Made by a program: the position numbers and the translations under genes. A stretch of DNA of 64,000 bases from Kytococcus sedentarius DSM 20547. Its GTDB lineage: Bacteria > Actinomycetota > Actinomycetes > Actinomycetales > Dermatophilaceae. Within the stretch, counting starts at the first letter, position 1. Each line of letters starts with the position of its first letter. The notes under the pieces were generated by a model, which ran no database searches, was not told where the DNA came from, and saw nothing but the letters and a program-made list of their open reading frames with translations. The DNA is taken from the NCBI RefSeq assembly GCF_000023925.1, contig NC_013169.1, positions 248,001 through 312,000 on the forward strand. The letters are read 5' to 3'. This document shows positions 41,114 to 49,661 of the stretch, piece after piece.

Positions 41114-41189
41114 GACGCGGGGTGCCCCACCAGGGGGCTGAGAACAGACCCGTCGAACCTGATCTCGTTCACGCGAGCGGAGGGACGTC
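41114..41189 (+). promoter_or_regulatory. TPP riboswitch controlling thiE-thiD
   Basis: It differs from the thiM riboswitch by one inserted A and one G-to-A change across about 75 bases. GGGGTGCCCC, GGGGGCTGAGAACAG and GAACCTGATCTCGTTCACGC are present; GACG and CGTC (41186-41189) close P1. The GGAGG used by thiE is again inside the aptamer. A TACGGT -10 element lies at 41101-41106. Confidence 0.95.
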
Positions 41190-41192
41190 GCC

Positions 41193-41903
41193 ATGCAGCA
41201 CGCCACCTGGACCCCTTCCCCCCACGCCACCCCGGCAACCGGGGGCCCACCACGAGTGGACCTCTCCCTCTACCTGGTCACCGACAGCGCCATGGCCGGG
41301 TCACGGGGCCTGGCCGACGTCGTCGCGCGGGCCGTCGCGGCCGGGGTCACCTGCGTGCAGCTGCGGGAGAAGGCAGCCTCCGATGAGGAGGTGGTTGCCC
41401 TGGGGCGCCAGCTCGTCGAGATGCTCGCGGGCACCGGGGTGCCCCTCCTCATCGACGATCGGGTGCACCTGGTGCACCCCATCGGGGCCGATGGGGTGCA
41501 CATCGGTCAGGAGGACACCCCACCGACCGCGGCCCGCGCGGCGCTGGGCCCCGAGGCCATCATCGGCCTCTCCGTCCACGACGCAGCGCAGGTCGATGCC
41601 GCCAACGCCCTGCCACCGGCGACACTCGACTACATCGGTCTGGGACCGGTCTGGGCGACGGGCACCAAGGATGGGCACGCACCCCCCATCGGGCCCGAGG
41701 GGCTGGCCGACCTGCGCCGGCGCAGCCACCACCCGGCCGTGGCGATCGGGGGCGTGAAGGCCCACACACTGGCCGAACTCGCGGGGTCGGGCGTCGAGGG
41801 GGTGGCGGTGGTCAGCGCGATCTGCGCCGCAGCGGACGTCCCGGCGGCCACCCGGGAGCTGCGAGAGGCCCTGGCCGCGTCGCCCCTGCAGGGGGAGCTG
41901 TGA
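41193..41903 (+). CDS. thiE: Thiamine-phosphate synthase
   Basis: 236 residues. LSLYLVTDSAMAG, VTCVQLREKAASDEEV, VPLLIDDRVHL, IGADGVHIGQEDTP, LDYIGLGPVWATGTKDGHAP and VAIGGVKAHTLAEL are the ThiE motifs for HMP-PP and thiazole-phosphate binding. It joins the two halves to thiamine phosphate. ATG 41193 is just behind the riboswitch. The stop overlaps the thiD start (GTGA). Confidence 0.96.
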   Translation: MQHATWTPSPHATPATGGPPRVDLSLYLVTDSAMAGSRGLADVVARAVAAGVTCVQLREKAASDEEVVALGRQLVEMLAGTGVPLLIDDRVHLVHPIGADGVHIGQEDTPPTAARAALGPEAIIGLSVHDAAQVDAANALPPATLDYIGLGPVWATGTKDGHAPPIGPEGLADLRRRSHHPAVAIGGVKAHTLAELAGSGVEGVAVVSAICAAADVPAATRELREALAASPLQGEL

Positions 41904-42697
41904 GCACCCCGACCGTCCTGTCCATCGCCGGCTCCGACCCTTCGGGCGGCGCCGGCATCCAGGCCGACCTCAAGACCTTCAGCGCCCTCGGTGCCTACGG
42001 CTGCGCAGCGCTGACGGCCCTCACCGCACAGAACACGCGGGGCGTCACCGGGATCCACCCGGTGCCGCCGGAGTTCGTGCGCGACCAGGTGCTCACTCTG
42101 GTGGACGACGTGCAGGTCGATGCGGTGAAGATCGGCATGCTCGGCAGCGCGGCCGTGGCAGAGGCGGTGGCCGACCTGGTGGGGGAGGTCCTGGACTGCC
42201 CCGTGGTGCTCGACCCGGTGATGGTGTCGACCGCCGGGGCGCGGTTGCTGGACCGCGACGCCGTCGAGGCCGTGCTGCGCCTGGCCCCGCTGGTCGACCT
42301 CGTGACCCCCAACGGCCCGGAGGCCGCGGTGATGCTGGGCTGCGAGGAGGCGCGGACGGTCACCCAGCAGACCGAGCAGGCACAGGAGCTGTACCGACGG
42401 CTGGGCACCCGCGTGCTGCTCAAGGGCGGTCACCTGCCGGGGCCGCGCGCCACGGACGTGCTGGCGGACCACGACGGGACGGCGACGCTCACCGCATTGA
42501 GGGTGGTCACGGACAACACGCACGGGACGGGGTGCACGCTCTCCTCGGCGATCGCGGCGCTGCTGCCGCAACGGGGGGACTGGGGCGACGCGATCGAGGG
42601 GGCGAAGGACTACCTGACGGACGCGCTCCGGCGGAGCGACGAGCTGGGCATCGGGCACGGCGCAGGCCCGGTCCACCACTTCCATGAGTGGTGGTGA
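41900..42697 (+). CDS. thiD: Hydroxymethylpyrimidine (phosphate) kinase
   Basis: 265 residues. VLSIAGSDPSGGAGIQADLK (HMP site), GCAALTALTAQNTRGV, VVLDPVMVSTAGARLL, LVTPNGPEAAVML, LLKGGHL and THGTGCTLSSAIAA (anion hole, Cys) identify ThiD. It makes HMP-PP for ThiE. GTG 41900 overlaps thiE. A terminator hairpin includes its stop codon. Confidence 0.96.
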   Translation: MSTPTVLSIAGSDPSGGAGIQADLKTFSALGAYGCAALTALTAQNTRGVTGIHPVPPEFVRDQVLTLVDDVQVDAVKIGMLGSAAVAEAVADLVGEVLDCPVVLDPVMVSTAGARLLDRDAVEAVLRLAPLVDLVTPNGPEAAVMLGCEEARTVTQQTEQAQELYRRLGTRVLLKGGHLPGPRATDVLADHDGTATLTALRVVTDNTHGTGCTLSSAIAALLPQRGDWGDAIEGAKDYLTDALRRSDELGIGHGAGPVHHFHEWW

Positions 42698-42703
42698 ACC
42701 GGG
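42667..42703. terminator. Terminator hairpin overlapping the thiD stop
   Basis: CCCGGTCCACCACT (42667-42680) pairs with AGTGGTGG-tga-ACCGGG (42687-42703); the unpaired TGA is the thiD stop codon (42695-42697). It separates thiD from the convergent PPOX gene. Confidence 0.7.
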
Positions 42704-42719
42704 CCGGGGCGGGGTGGTC

Positions 42720-43238
42720 TCAGAGCTGGACGGTGTCGTTCGTGCCCATGTCTGGACGGTCCTTGGAGACCAGGCCCTTGGCGAACTCGAACGCCGTCCT
42801 CACCGCGCCGTCGGACGCCCAGAACTCGGCGGTCTGGCGGTGGATCTCCAGCAGGCCGCTGCGGGGGTCGTCCTTCTCGGTGTCCATGAACGCCGAGGCG
42901 GAGGCGTCCCACAGCTCGTCGAGCTTGGCCTTGTCTTGGCTCGGGGTCGCGGTGCCGGAGTAGGAGACCCAGCCGTCGTCCGAGGAGTAGGAGACGCTCA
43001 CCTGCGGGTTGGCGCGGATCGCGTTGACCTTGTCGGTGTCCAGCCCGGTGATGAACCAGACGGTCGACGGGTCGTCGAACGTCTGGGTGCCCATCGGCAT
43101 CGACACCAGGCGTCCCTGCTCGTCGGTGTAGGTGAGCACGGCGATGCGGGTGTCGCGCATGATCTTGTGGACGATCTCGCGGGGGTCCCTGTCAACCAGG
43201 GTTCCTCCTGCTGTCGTGGCCGCCCGGGCGGGCGGCAC
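42720..43238 (-). CDS. PPOX-class F420/FMN-binding split-barrel protein
   Basis: 172 residues. MRDTRIAVLTYTDEQGRLVS, VWFITGLDTDKVNAIRANPQ, VSVSYSSDDGWVSYSGTATP and LDELWDASASAFMDTE match the general-stress-type pyridoxamine-oxidase-like family; members bind FMN, F420 or heme. GTG 43238 opens the frame, but an internal AGGAGG (about 43202-43207) suggests initiation near residue 13, where only a CTG is in frame. It converges with thiD. Confidence 0.82.
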   Translation of the reverse strand: MPPARAATTAGGTLVDRDPREIVHKIMRDTRIAVLTYTDEQGRLVSMPMGTQTFDDPSTVWFITGLDTDKVNAIRANPQVSVSYSSDDGWVSYSGTATPSQDKAKLDELWDASASAFMDTEKDDPRSGLLEIHRQTAEFWASDGAVRTAFEFAKGLVSKDRPDMGTNDTVQL

Positions 43239-43341
43239 CTGCCTTCCACGCTAGGTGCGATGCGGCGGTGGCGCGAGCGGGCGATGAGGTGAGGACCGGG
43301 CACTGCCCCACCCCCTCCGCACGACAGAACCGGGGGTGGGG

Positions 43342-44571
43342 TCAGTCCCGCGGGGCGCGGTGGTCCAGCCGCACGTGCTGCGGGCCCAGCTCGTCCACAG
43401 AGCGCACGCCCAGCAGCTGCATGCCCACCTGCAGCTCGGCCCGCAGGATGTCGAGCACCCGCTCCACGCCCCGCTGCCCGCCGGCCATGAGCCCGTACAG
43501 GTAGGCGCGGCCGATCATCGTGAAGTCGGCGCCCAAGGCCAGGGCTCCCAGCACATCGACGCCGCTGGTGATGCCGGAGTCCACGATGATCGGCACGTCC
43601 GGCCCCAGCACCTCGCGGATGCCGGGCAGCTCGGCCAGTGGCACGGGTGCCCGGTCGAGCTGCCGCCCACCGTGGTTCGACAGGTACACGCCGTCGCACC
43701 CCGCATCGAGGGCCCGCTGGGCGTCCGAGGGGGTCTGGATGCCCTTGACCAGCAGCGGACCGGCCCACACCTCGCGGATCCACTCGATGTCCGCCCACGA
43801 CAGGGTGGGATCAAAGGTCTTCATGATCACGTCCATCGAGTCCCCGGCGGAGCTCGAGAGGGTCGCGAAGCGCAGCGGCTCGGTGGTGAGGAAGTCGAAC
43901 CACCAGCGCGGCCGGTAGGAGGCGTCCACCAGCGTGCGGGCCGTGAGCTGCGGCGGGATGGTCATGCCGTTGCGGTGGTCGCGATAGCGCAGGCCGCCGG
44001 TGGCGGTGTCCACGGTGACCATCAGCGTGTCGTACCCGTTCTCTTGGGCCCGCTCCACCAGGCCGCGAGCGCGATCGCGGTCCTCGCGCCACGAGTAGAG
44101 CTGGAACCAGCGGCGGGCGTCTGGCACCTGGGCCGCCAGGTCCTCGATGGCCGTGGTCCCCATGGTGGACAGGGTGTAAGGCACCCCGGCGGACTGTGCG
44201 GCGCGGGCCACGGCGGGCTCACCCGCGGCGTGCATCATGCGGGTGAATCCGGTGGGGGCCAGGCCCACGGGCAGCTCGCTGCGCTGGCCGAAGACCTCGG
44301 TGGAGAGGTCCACCTCGCCCACGTCGCGCAGAACGGTGGGGCGCAGCTCGAGGTTGCGGTACGCCTCGGTGTTGCGGCGCATGGACTCCTCGGAGTTGGC
44401 TGCGCCGTCGACGTAGTCGAACGGTCCGGTGGGCGTGACCCGGCGGGCGATGCGTCGGACGTCGGCGATGTCGGCCGCCTTGGCGAGCCGCGCGGTGGTG
44501 CGGTTCAGGGTGGGCTTGCTGAACCGCATCAGCGGCGCGAGTTCACGAGGGTTGGGAAGTTGGCGTCGCAC
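43342..44571 (-). CDS. lldD: FMN-dependent L-lactate dehydrogenase / alpha-hydroxy-acid oxidase
   Basis: 409 residues. FDYVDGAANSEESMRRNTEA, LPVGLAPTGFTRMMH, YTLSTMGTTAIEDLA, WFQLYSWREDRD, MVTVDTATGGLRYRDHRNG, LLVKGIQTPSDAQRAL (Lys), VYLSNHGGRQLDRAP (catalytic His, Arg) and IIVDSGITSGVDVLGALALG (FMN phosphate) give a complete family profile. It would oxidise L-lactate to pyruvate at the membrane. GTG 44571 is chosen because GGAGGT lies 6 nt upstream. Monocistronic. Confidence 0.92.
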   Translation of the reverse strand: MRRQLPNPRELAPLMRFSKPTLNRTTARLAKAADIADVRRIARRVTPTGPFDYVDGAANSEESMRRNTEAYRNLELRPTVLRDVGEVDLSTEVFGQRSELPVGLAPTGFTRMMHAAGEPAVARAAQSAGVPYTLSTMGTTAIEDLAAQVPDARRWFQLYSWREDRDRARGLVERAQENGYDTLMVTVDTATGGLRYRDHRNGMTIPPQLTARTLVDASYRPRWWFDFLTTEPLRFATLSSSAGDSMDVIMKTFDPTLSWADIEWIREVWAGPLLVKGIQTPSDAQRALDAGCDGVYLSNHGGRQLDRAPVPLAELPGIREVLGPDVPIIVDSGITSGVDVLGALALGADFTMIGRAYLYGLMAGGQRGVERVLDILRAELQVGMQLLGVRSVDELGPQHVRLDHRAPRD

Positions 44572-44678
44572 GGTGTCACCTCCGGTCGGGGTGCCCACGG
44601 TAGACGCCGGAGCCGGGCGCGCACCGGCCGCCCCTCTGGTCGAGCGGGCGGCCGGTGCGCTGTGCGGTGGGGCCGGAC

Positions 44679-45509
44679 TCACGCCAGGGGGCGGTACACC
44701 TCCGTCAGCAGGTCGGCCTCCGGCGTGTTCGACGGGTCGCTCAGGTAGCGGTTGACCACCTTGCCGACCGGCCCGTCACCGGGGCTCGCCTCGGTGAGCC
44801 CCTCCTGACCCATGTACTGCGCCATCTGGGCGTGCGCCTCGCTGATCTGGGAGTACGGGCCGGTGATGGTGGCCTTCACCGCCCGCTGCTCCGGCAGCTC
44901 GTGCACCTCCAACGGGCCCCTGGCCGTGGTCCCCGGGGCCACCGGCAGCCAGACGGACACGTCGGGGCCGGCCTCCACGTACGTCGGGTCGTTCTCCACC
45001 ACACCCCCGGGGCCGATGGGGGTGAGCCCCTGGCGCCCGAGCTCGGGGATGAACTGCTCCCACAGCACCCCCTCTTCGGAGTAGCTGGGGATGGCGCCCC
45101 GCAGCAGCACCATCGTGGTGGACGGCAGGGTGGTCTCGCTGATCTCGATGCTCATGGTCTTCTCCTTTGTCTGGAGCATCCGGTCGAGGAGCGCCATCCG
45201 CTGCTGCGCCGCCAGGAGATCGGCGGTGAGGGACTGCCGCTGCATCCGCAGGGCGTGTTCCCAGGCCGGTGTGCCACGGCTGGTGAGCAGGGCGGCGATG
45301 GCGGACACGCCGAACCCGACGTCACGCAGCCTGCGCACGTCCGCCGCATCGGCCAGCTGGTCGCTGGTGTAGAGGCGGTAGCCGCTCGCAGCATCCACCT
45401 CGGCGGGGGTGAGGACGTCGTGCTTGTCATAGTGACGGAGCATGCGCACGCTCAACCGCGTCAGGGAGGAGAACTGCCCGATCGACATCGGGTTCGGGGT
45501 GTCGGTCAT
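44679..45509 (-). CDS. MerR-family regulator with GyrI-like ligand-binding domain
   Basis: 276 residues. The MerR helix-turn-helix (MSIGQFSSLTRLSVRMLRHY, GYRLYTSDQLADAADVRRL) and coiled-coil (LLAAQQRMALLDRMLQTKEK) are joined to a GyrI/AraC-type effector domain (YVEAGPDVSVWLPVAPG, ending LSDPSNTPEADLLTEVYRPL). BltR/TipA-like regulators of this shape sense drugs. ATG 45509 lies 6 nt after a MerR-type promoter with a 19-bp spacer, so the mRNA is probably leaderless. Confidence 0.9.
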   Translation of the reverse strand: MTDTPNPMSIGQFSSLTRLSVRMLRHYDKHDVLTPAEVDAASGYRLYTSDQLADAADVRRLRDVGFGVSAIAALLTSRGTPAWEHALRMQRQSLTADLLAAQQRMALLDRMLQTKEKTMSIEISETTLPSTTMVLLRGAIPSYSEEGVLWEQFIPELGRQGLTPIGPGGVVENDPTYVEAGPDVSVWLPVAPGTTARGPLEVHELPEQRAVKATITGPYSQISEAHAQMAQYMGQEGLTEASPGDGPVGKVVNRYLSDPSNTPEADLLTEVYRPLA

Positions 45510-45515
45510 GTCGCC

Positions 45516-45546
45516 ACTCTGGTGCCTCGCACGGTGTCAGGGTCAA
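45516..45546 (-). promoter_or_regulatory. MerR-type promoter with 19-bp spacer
   Basis: On the minus strand TTGACC (45546-45541) and CAGAGT (45521-45516) are 19 bp apart, the lengthened spacer that MerR activators untwist. The spacer contains CCT-n11-AGG symmetry. It lies directly upstream of the regulator's own ATG. Confidence 0.6.
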
Positions 45547-45842
45547 GACCCACCAGCGACGATGCCGGTCCTCCGGCGCGGGCGCGTGCCAGCGATTCGG
45601 CCGCCCACGCTGGCCGCATGGCCCTCATGGACGAGGCGGAACTCGTCCCCGGCAAGACGGGCTTCGTGCGCCTGCTCCAGCGCCGAGGCCTGCTTGGAGA
45701 GGGTCGAGTCGGAGATCTCCACCGCACCGCGCACGGCGGCGAACTCGGCCTTGTCGGTGGAGGCCAGCGCGGCGACGATGCTGAAGCGCGTCGGTGCGTG
45801 GATGATCTCGTCGAGCTGGTGGCGGGCGTGGGTGGTGCTCAT
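45543..45842 (-). CDS. Small winged-helix regulator with abnormal C-terminal half
   Basis: 99 residues. Residues 1-58 (RHQLDEIIHAPTRFSIVAAL, KAEFAAVRGAVEISDSTLSK, QASALEQA) are the start of the HTH_34/ArsR-like family of about 95-100 residues. After that, relatives continue with a G-Y/F-V strand and an RRPRTW wing. Here the text HEARLAGDEFRLVHEG has no such pattern, so the wing appears replaced or frameshifted. It overlaps a membrane protein gene (ATGA). DNA-binding may be impaired. Confidence 0.6.
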   Translation of the reverse strand: MSTTHARHQLDEIIHAPTRFSIVAALASTDKAEFAAVRGAVEISDSTLSKQASALEQAHEARLAGDEFRLVHEGHAASVGGRIAGTRPRRRTGIVAGGS

Positions 45843-46276
45843 CGGGCGCTCTTCCCGAGGCGCGTCGCGACGATGACGCCGGGCAGCGCGACCAGCACGG
45901 CCAGGCCGATCATCAGCCACAGGGGTGCCTCGGTGAGGACGCTGACCAGGATGCCCACGCCGTACAGCAGCGAGCTGGCGACCACGGCGCCGGTGTACTG
46001 CTTGGTGTACCCGCGGGGCAGGGACTTGGCCTGCTGCGCCACCATCGTCATCGGCCTGATCATGGCTATGTAGACCGACATGCCGATGATCAGACCGATG
46101 GCGCTGCTCTGCGTGACGTGGAACAGCACCAGGACGGCGGCCATGGCCAGGCTGACGGCGGCCGCGGTGAAGCGCAGTGTGGACAGGTCCTTGCCCGAGG
46201 TGACCCGGGCGCCGGAGGCGCCGTCCGGGGCGGCCTGTGCCTCGCGGGCGTTGGGGGTGTGCGTCGTGTTCTCCAT
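45839..46276 (-). CDS. Four-segment membrane protein of unknown function
   Basis: 145 residues. A polar head of about 35 residues is followed by four hydrophobic segments (FTAAAVSLAMAAVLVLFHV, AIGLIIGMSVYIAMIRPM, AVVASSLLYGVGILVSVL, LWLMIGLAVLVALPGVIV) with a basic loop (KSLPRGYTKQY). No family is recognised, but membrane protein plus small winged-helix regulator pairs with overlapping ends are common in actinobacteria. ATG 46276. Direct repeats at 46327-46366 probably form the operator. Confidence 0.7.
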   Translation of the reverse strand: MENTTHTPNAREAQAAPDGASGARVTSGKDLSTLRFTAAAVSLAMAAVLVLFHVTQSSAIGLIIGMSVYIAMIRPMTMVAQQAKSLPRGYTKQYTGAVVASSLLYGVGILVSVLTEAPLWLMIGLAVLVALPGVIVATRLGKSAR

Positions 46277-46326
46277 GGCCACTCCTGGTGCTCGGTGTGC
46301 GGGTCCCTCGTCGGGCACCCAAGGGA

Positions 46327-46366
46327 GCAACTACTTTCCGGCGTGGCAAGTACTTGTCTGGCGTGG
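46327..46366. promoter_or_regulatory. Direct repeat, probable operator of the membrane/HTH pair
   Basis: GCAACTACTTTCCGGCGTGG (46327-46346) and GCAAGTACTTGTCTGGCGTG-G (46346-46366) are imperfect copies; the second contains the palindrome CAAGTACTTG. They lie 51 bp before the membrane protein ATG. Confidence 0.5.
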
Positions 46367-46399
46367 AGGGCTTGCCTGTGGGCAGAGCGACCCCCGGGC

Positions 46400-47515
46400 T
46401 CAGCCGAGCAGGCCGGCCGGGTCCTTGCTCTCGATGCCGAGCGCCTCACCGACGGGCGCCGAGTACAGCGATCCGGCGTGCGTGGCCAGGCCCTTGGCGA
46501 GTGCCTCATCAGCGCCCAGCGCGGCCTTCCACCCCGCATCAGCGATCCGCAGCGTGTACGGCAGGGTCGCGTTGGTCAGGGCCTGCGTGGAGGTGGCTGG
46601 CACGGCGCCGGGCATGTTCGCCACGCAGTAGAAGATCGAGTCGTGCACCTCGAAGGTGGGGTCGTCGTGCGTGGTGGGGTGGGAGTCCTCGAAGCAGCCG
46701 CCCTGGTCGATGGCGATGTCCACCAGCACGCTGCCCGGCTTCATCTGAGCCACGAGGTCGTTCGTCACCAGCTTGGGGGCCGCGGCGCCGGGGATCAGCA
46801 CCGAGCCGATCACCAGGTCGGCCTCGGTGACCGCGCGCTCGATCGCCAGCTCCGAGGACGCGATGCCGTGCACCCGGTTGCCGTAGCGCCAGAAGCTCAT
46901 ACGGAGCTTCTCCAGGTCGATGTCGAGCAGCGTGACGTCGGCGCCCATCCCCATCGCGATGTTCGCGGCGTTCTGGCCGGCGGTCCCGGCGCCCAGCACA
47001 GCCACCTTTGCGCCCGCAACGCCACCGACGCCGCCCATCAGCACCCCACGGCCACCGCGGGCCTTGAGCAGGGAGGCCGCGCCCACTTGGGGGGCGAGAC
47101 AGCCGGCGACCTCGCTCATGGGGTACAGCAGCGGCAGGGAGCGGTCGGGGCGCTGCACCGTCTCGTACGCGATGGAGGTCGTCCCCGCATCGATCAGTGC
47201 CTTCGTCAGCTCCGGCTCGGCGGCCAGGTGCAGATAGGTGAACAGCACCTGGTCGGCGCGCAGGCGGCCGTACTCCTCGGCGATCGGCTCCTTGACCTTG
47301 ACGACCATCTCGGCCTCGCCCCAGACCTCGTCCGCGGACTCCACGATGCGGGCGCCCTGGGCGGCGTACTCCTCGTCGGTGATCGAGGAGCCCACGCCGG
47401 CTCCGGCTTGCACGAGCACCTCGTGGCCGCGGCCGGTGAGCTCCCGGACGCCGACGGGGGTCATGCCGACCCGGTACTCGTTGTTCTTGACCTCAGTGGG
47501 GACTCCGATGCGCAT
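46400..47515 (-). CDS. ald: Alanine dehydrogenase
   Basis: 371 residues. MRIGVPTEVKNNEYRVGMTP is the classical start; VVKVKEPIAEEY, FTYLHLAAEPELT (His), AVLGAGTAGQNAANIAMGMG (NAD loop), LLDIDLEKLR, and DIAIDQGGCFEDSHPTTHDD identify Ald. It interconverts alanine and pyruvate plus ammonia. ATG 47515. It is divergent from cstA, a carbon-starvation (pyruvate/peptide) transporter gene, 119 bp away. Confidence 0.95.
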   Translation of the reverse strand: MRIGVPTEVKNNEYRVGMTPVGVRELTGRGHEVLVQAGAGVGSSITDEEYAAQGARIVESADEVWGEAEMVVKVKEPIAEEYGRLRADQVLFTYLHLAAEPELTKALIDAGTTSIAYETVQRPDRSLPLLYPMSEVAGCLAPQVGAASLLKARGGRGVLMGGVGGVAGAKVAVLGAGTAGQNAANIAMGMGADVTLLDIDLEKLRMSFWRYGNRVHGIASSELAIERAVTEADLVIGSVLIPGAAAPKLVTNDLVAQMKPGSVLVDIAIDQGGCFEDSHPTTHDDPTFEVHDSIFYCVANMPGAVPATSTQALTNATLPYTLRIADAGWKAALGADEALAKGLATHAGSLYSAPVGEALGIESKDPAGLLG

Positions 47516-47634
47516 GGCCCCACTCTGCCAGTGACGTGCGCCATCGGGGCGGCGGGTGGGGCACGCCACCCCCCTCCGGCACAATGGCGTGACCTGCACC
47601 ACAGCCCCCCGTCACGCCGACCATTGGAGAGCCC

Positions 47635-49356
47635 ATGAACTCGCTCGTCCTCGTCCTGGTCGGGATCGCCATGATCCTGGCCGGGTACCTCCTCTACTCC
47701 CGGTGGCTGGCCACCCGGGTGTACACGCTCGATGCGGGGTTCCGCACCCCCTCCCACGCCCTGCGCGACGACGTGGACTTCGTGCCCACGAACAAGTACG
47801 TGCTGTGGGGCCACCATTTCACCTCTGTGGCCGGTGCGGCTCCCATCGTGGGCCCGGCGGTGGCGGTGATCTGGGGCTGGCTACCGGCCTTCCTGTGGGT
47901 CACGCTCGGCACCATCTTCTTCGCCGGCATGCACGACCTGGGTGCACTGTGGGCCTCGGTGCGCAACCGGGGGCAGTCCATCGGCTCGCTGTCGGCCCGG
48001 TACATCGGGCGTCGCGGGGCCAACCTGTTCCTGGTCGTCATCTTCCTGCTGCTGCTGATGGTGAACGCGGCCTTCGCGGTGGTCATCTCCGGCCTGCTGG
48101 TCAGCACCCCGAGCGCGGTTATCCCCACCTGGGGCGCGATCGCCGTGGCCCTGCTGATCGGCCAGGCCATCTACCGCTTCCGCTGGAACCTGCCGATCGT
48201 CAGCGTGGTGGGCGTCGTCGCCCTGTACGCCCTGATCTGGCTGGGTGACCAGTACCCGGTCTCGCTGCCGGACACGGTCCTGGGCATGCCGGCCAGCGGC
48301 GTGTGGATCGTCATCTTGTTCGCCTACGCGGGCATCGCCTCGGTGCTGCCGGTGTGGCTCCTGCTGCAGCCGCGCGACTACATCAACGGCCTGCAACTCT
48401 TCCTGGCGCTGGGCATCCTGTTCGCCGCGGTGCTCATCTCCACCCCCACCGTGGTGGCCCCGGCCATCAACGACGCGGTGCCGGAGGGCACGCCGGGCAT
48501 CGCGCCGCTGCTGTTCGTCACCATCGCCTGCGGCGCCATCTCCGGCTTCCACGGCATGGTCGCCTCGGGCACCAGCTCCAAGCAGCTCGACAACGAGACC
48601 GACGCCCGCTTCGTCGGGTACTTCGGCGCCGTGGGCGAGGGGCTGCTGGCCCTGGGTGCGATCGTCGCCACCACCGCCGGCTTCCAGACCCTCGCGGACT
48701 GGGAGGAGGTCTACAGCGCGTTCGGGCAGGGCGGTGTCGCCGCGTTCGTCGAGGGCGGTGGTTCCATCGTCCAGAACGGCCTGGGCCTGCCGCAGTCGCT
48801 GAGTGCCACCATCCTGGCCACCACGGCCGTGCTCTTCGCCGCGACCACCATGGACACCGGTGTGCGTCTGCAGCGCTTCGTGGTCTCGGAGATCGGCGAG
48901 GTCATGGGCGTGACGCTCAACAAGTGGGTCTCCACCGCCATCGTGCTGGTGGTGGCCGTGGGCCTGACCTTCGCCGCCGGTGCGGACGGCTCCGGTGGCA
49001 TGCTCATCTGGCCGCTGTTCGGCACCACCAACCAGATCATGGCCGGGCTGACCCTCGCCATCGTCGCGGTGATGCTGCTGCGCCGTGGGCGCCCCGCGCT
49101 GCCGGCGATCATCCCGCTGACCTTCGTGCTGATCATGAGCGTGCTGGCCCTGCTGGTGCAGATGGGCACCTTCTGGCAGGACCGCAACTGGCTGCTGCTG
49201 GTGCTGGACGTGATCATCCTGGTGGCCGCCGTGTGGGTCATCGTCGAGGCCGTGGGCGCGATGGTGCGTGCCTCCCGCGGAGAGGTCGACGACGACGAGC
49301 ACGACCCCCTCGACGCGGATGAGGGGGCGACGGCCCGAGATGCCGTCTCCCGCTGA
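47635..49356 (+). CDS. cstA: Carbon starvation protein CstA (pyruvate/peptide transporter)
   Basis: 573 residues with about 16 membrane segments. CstA signatures: YVLWGHHFTSVAGAAPIVGP, WGWLPAFLWVTLGTIFFAGM, HDLGALWASVRNRGQSIG, QPRDYINGLQLFLALG and GFHGMVASGTSSKQL. E. coli homologues CstA and BtsT import pyruvate or peptides and have a small partner (YbdD/YjiX). Here the next gene, overlapping by 17 bp, is a small protein ending Cys-Cys. ATG 47635 is preceded by GGAGAGCCC. Confidence 0.95.
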   Translation: MNSLVLVLVGIAMILAGYLLYSRWLATRVYTLDAGFRTPSHALRDDVDFVPTNKYVLWGHHFTSVAGAAPIVGPAVAVIWGWLPAFLWVTLGTIFFAGMHDLGALWASVRNRGQSIGSLSARYIGRRGANLFLVVIFLLLLMVNAAFAVVISGLLVSTPSAVIPTWGAIAVALLIGQAIYRFRWNLPIVSVVGVVALYALIWLGDQYPVSLPDTVLGMPASGVWIVILFAYAGIASVLPVWLLLQPRDYINGLQLFLALGILFAAVLISTPTVVAPAINDAVPEGTPGIAPLLFVTIACGAISGFHGMVASGTSSKQLDNETDARFVGYFGAVGEGLLALGAIVATTAGFQTLADWEEVYSAFGQGGVAAFVEGGGSIVQNGLGLPQSLSATILATTAVLFAATTMDTGVRLQRFVVSEIGEVMGVTLNKWVSTAIVLVVAVGLTFAAGADGSGGMLIWPLFGTTNQIMAGLTLAIVAVMLLRRGRPALPAIIPLTFVLIMSVLALLVQMGTFWQDRNWLLLVLDVIILVAAVWVIVEAVGAMVRASRGEVDDDEHDPLDADEGATARDAVSR

Positions 49357-49648
49357 GTCCCCCGACGGCCTGGCCGGCCTGGGCGCGCGCGTCCGGGCCG
49401 GCCTGCGGGCCGTCGGTGCGTGGGCCGAGGAGAGCTACCACCTGCCCTACCGGTCGACGCTGGCCCGGGCGCAGGCCGACGAGGACGACCTGTTCATGCT
49501 GATGGTGCTGGGGGAGTCGCTCGGTCTGCCCAACCCGATGGGCTACCACTCCCTGGAGCTCCTGCCGGCCGTCTACGAGCGCTTCCACGTGTGGCACCAG
49601 CGGATGGGCATGGACCGCTCTCCGCTGGACCACATGTCCTGCTGCTGA
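49340..49648 (+). CDS. Cory-CC-star-type small protein with C-terminal Cys-Cys
   Basis: 102 residues. WAEESYHLPYRSTLARAQAD, EDDLFMLMVLGESLGLPNPM, GYHSLELLPAVYERFHVWHQ and the last residues LDHMSCC match the actinobacterial family named for its terminal CC. Position after cstA and the CC ending recall YbdD/YjiX, the small CstA partners of enterobacteria; the remaining sequence differs. ATG 49340 overlaps the end of cstA (another in-frame ATG is at 49319). An ArsA-type ATPase gene follows after 13 bp, so the three likely act together. Confidence 0.85.
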   Translation: MPSPAESPDGLAGLGARVRAGLRAVGAWAEESYHLPYRSTLARAQADEDDLFMLMVLGESLGLPNPMGYHSLELLPAVYERFHVWHQRMGMDRSPLDHMSCC

Positions 49649-49661
49649 CGGGGAAGGGCCC

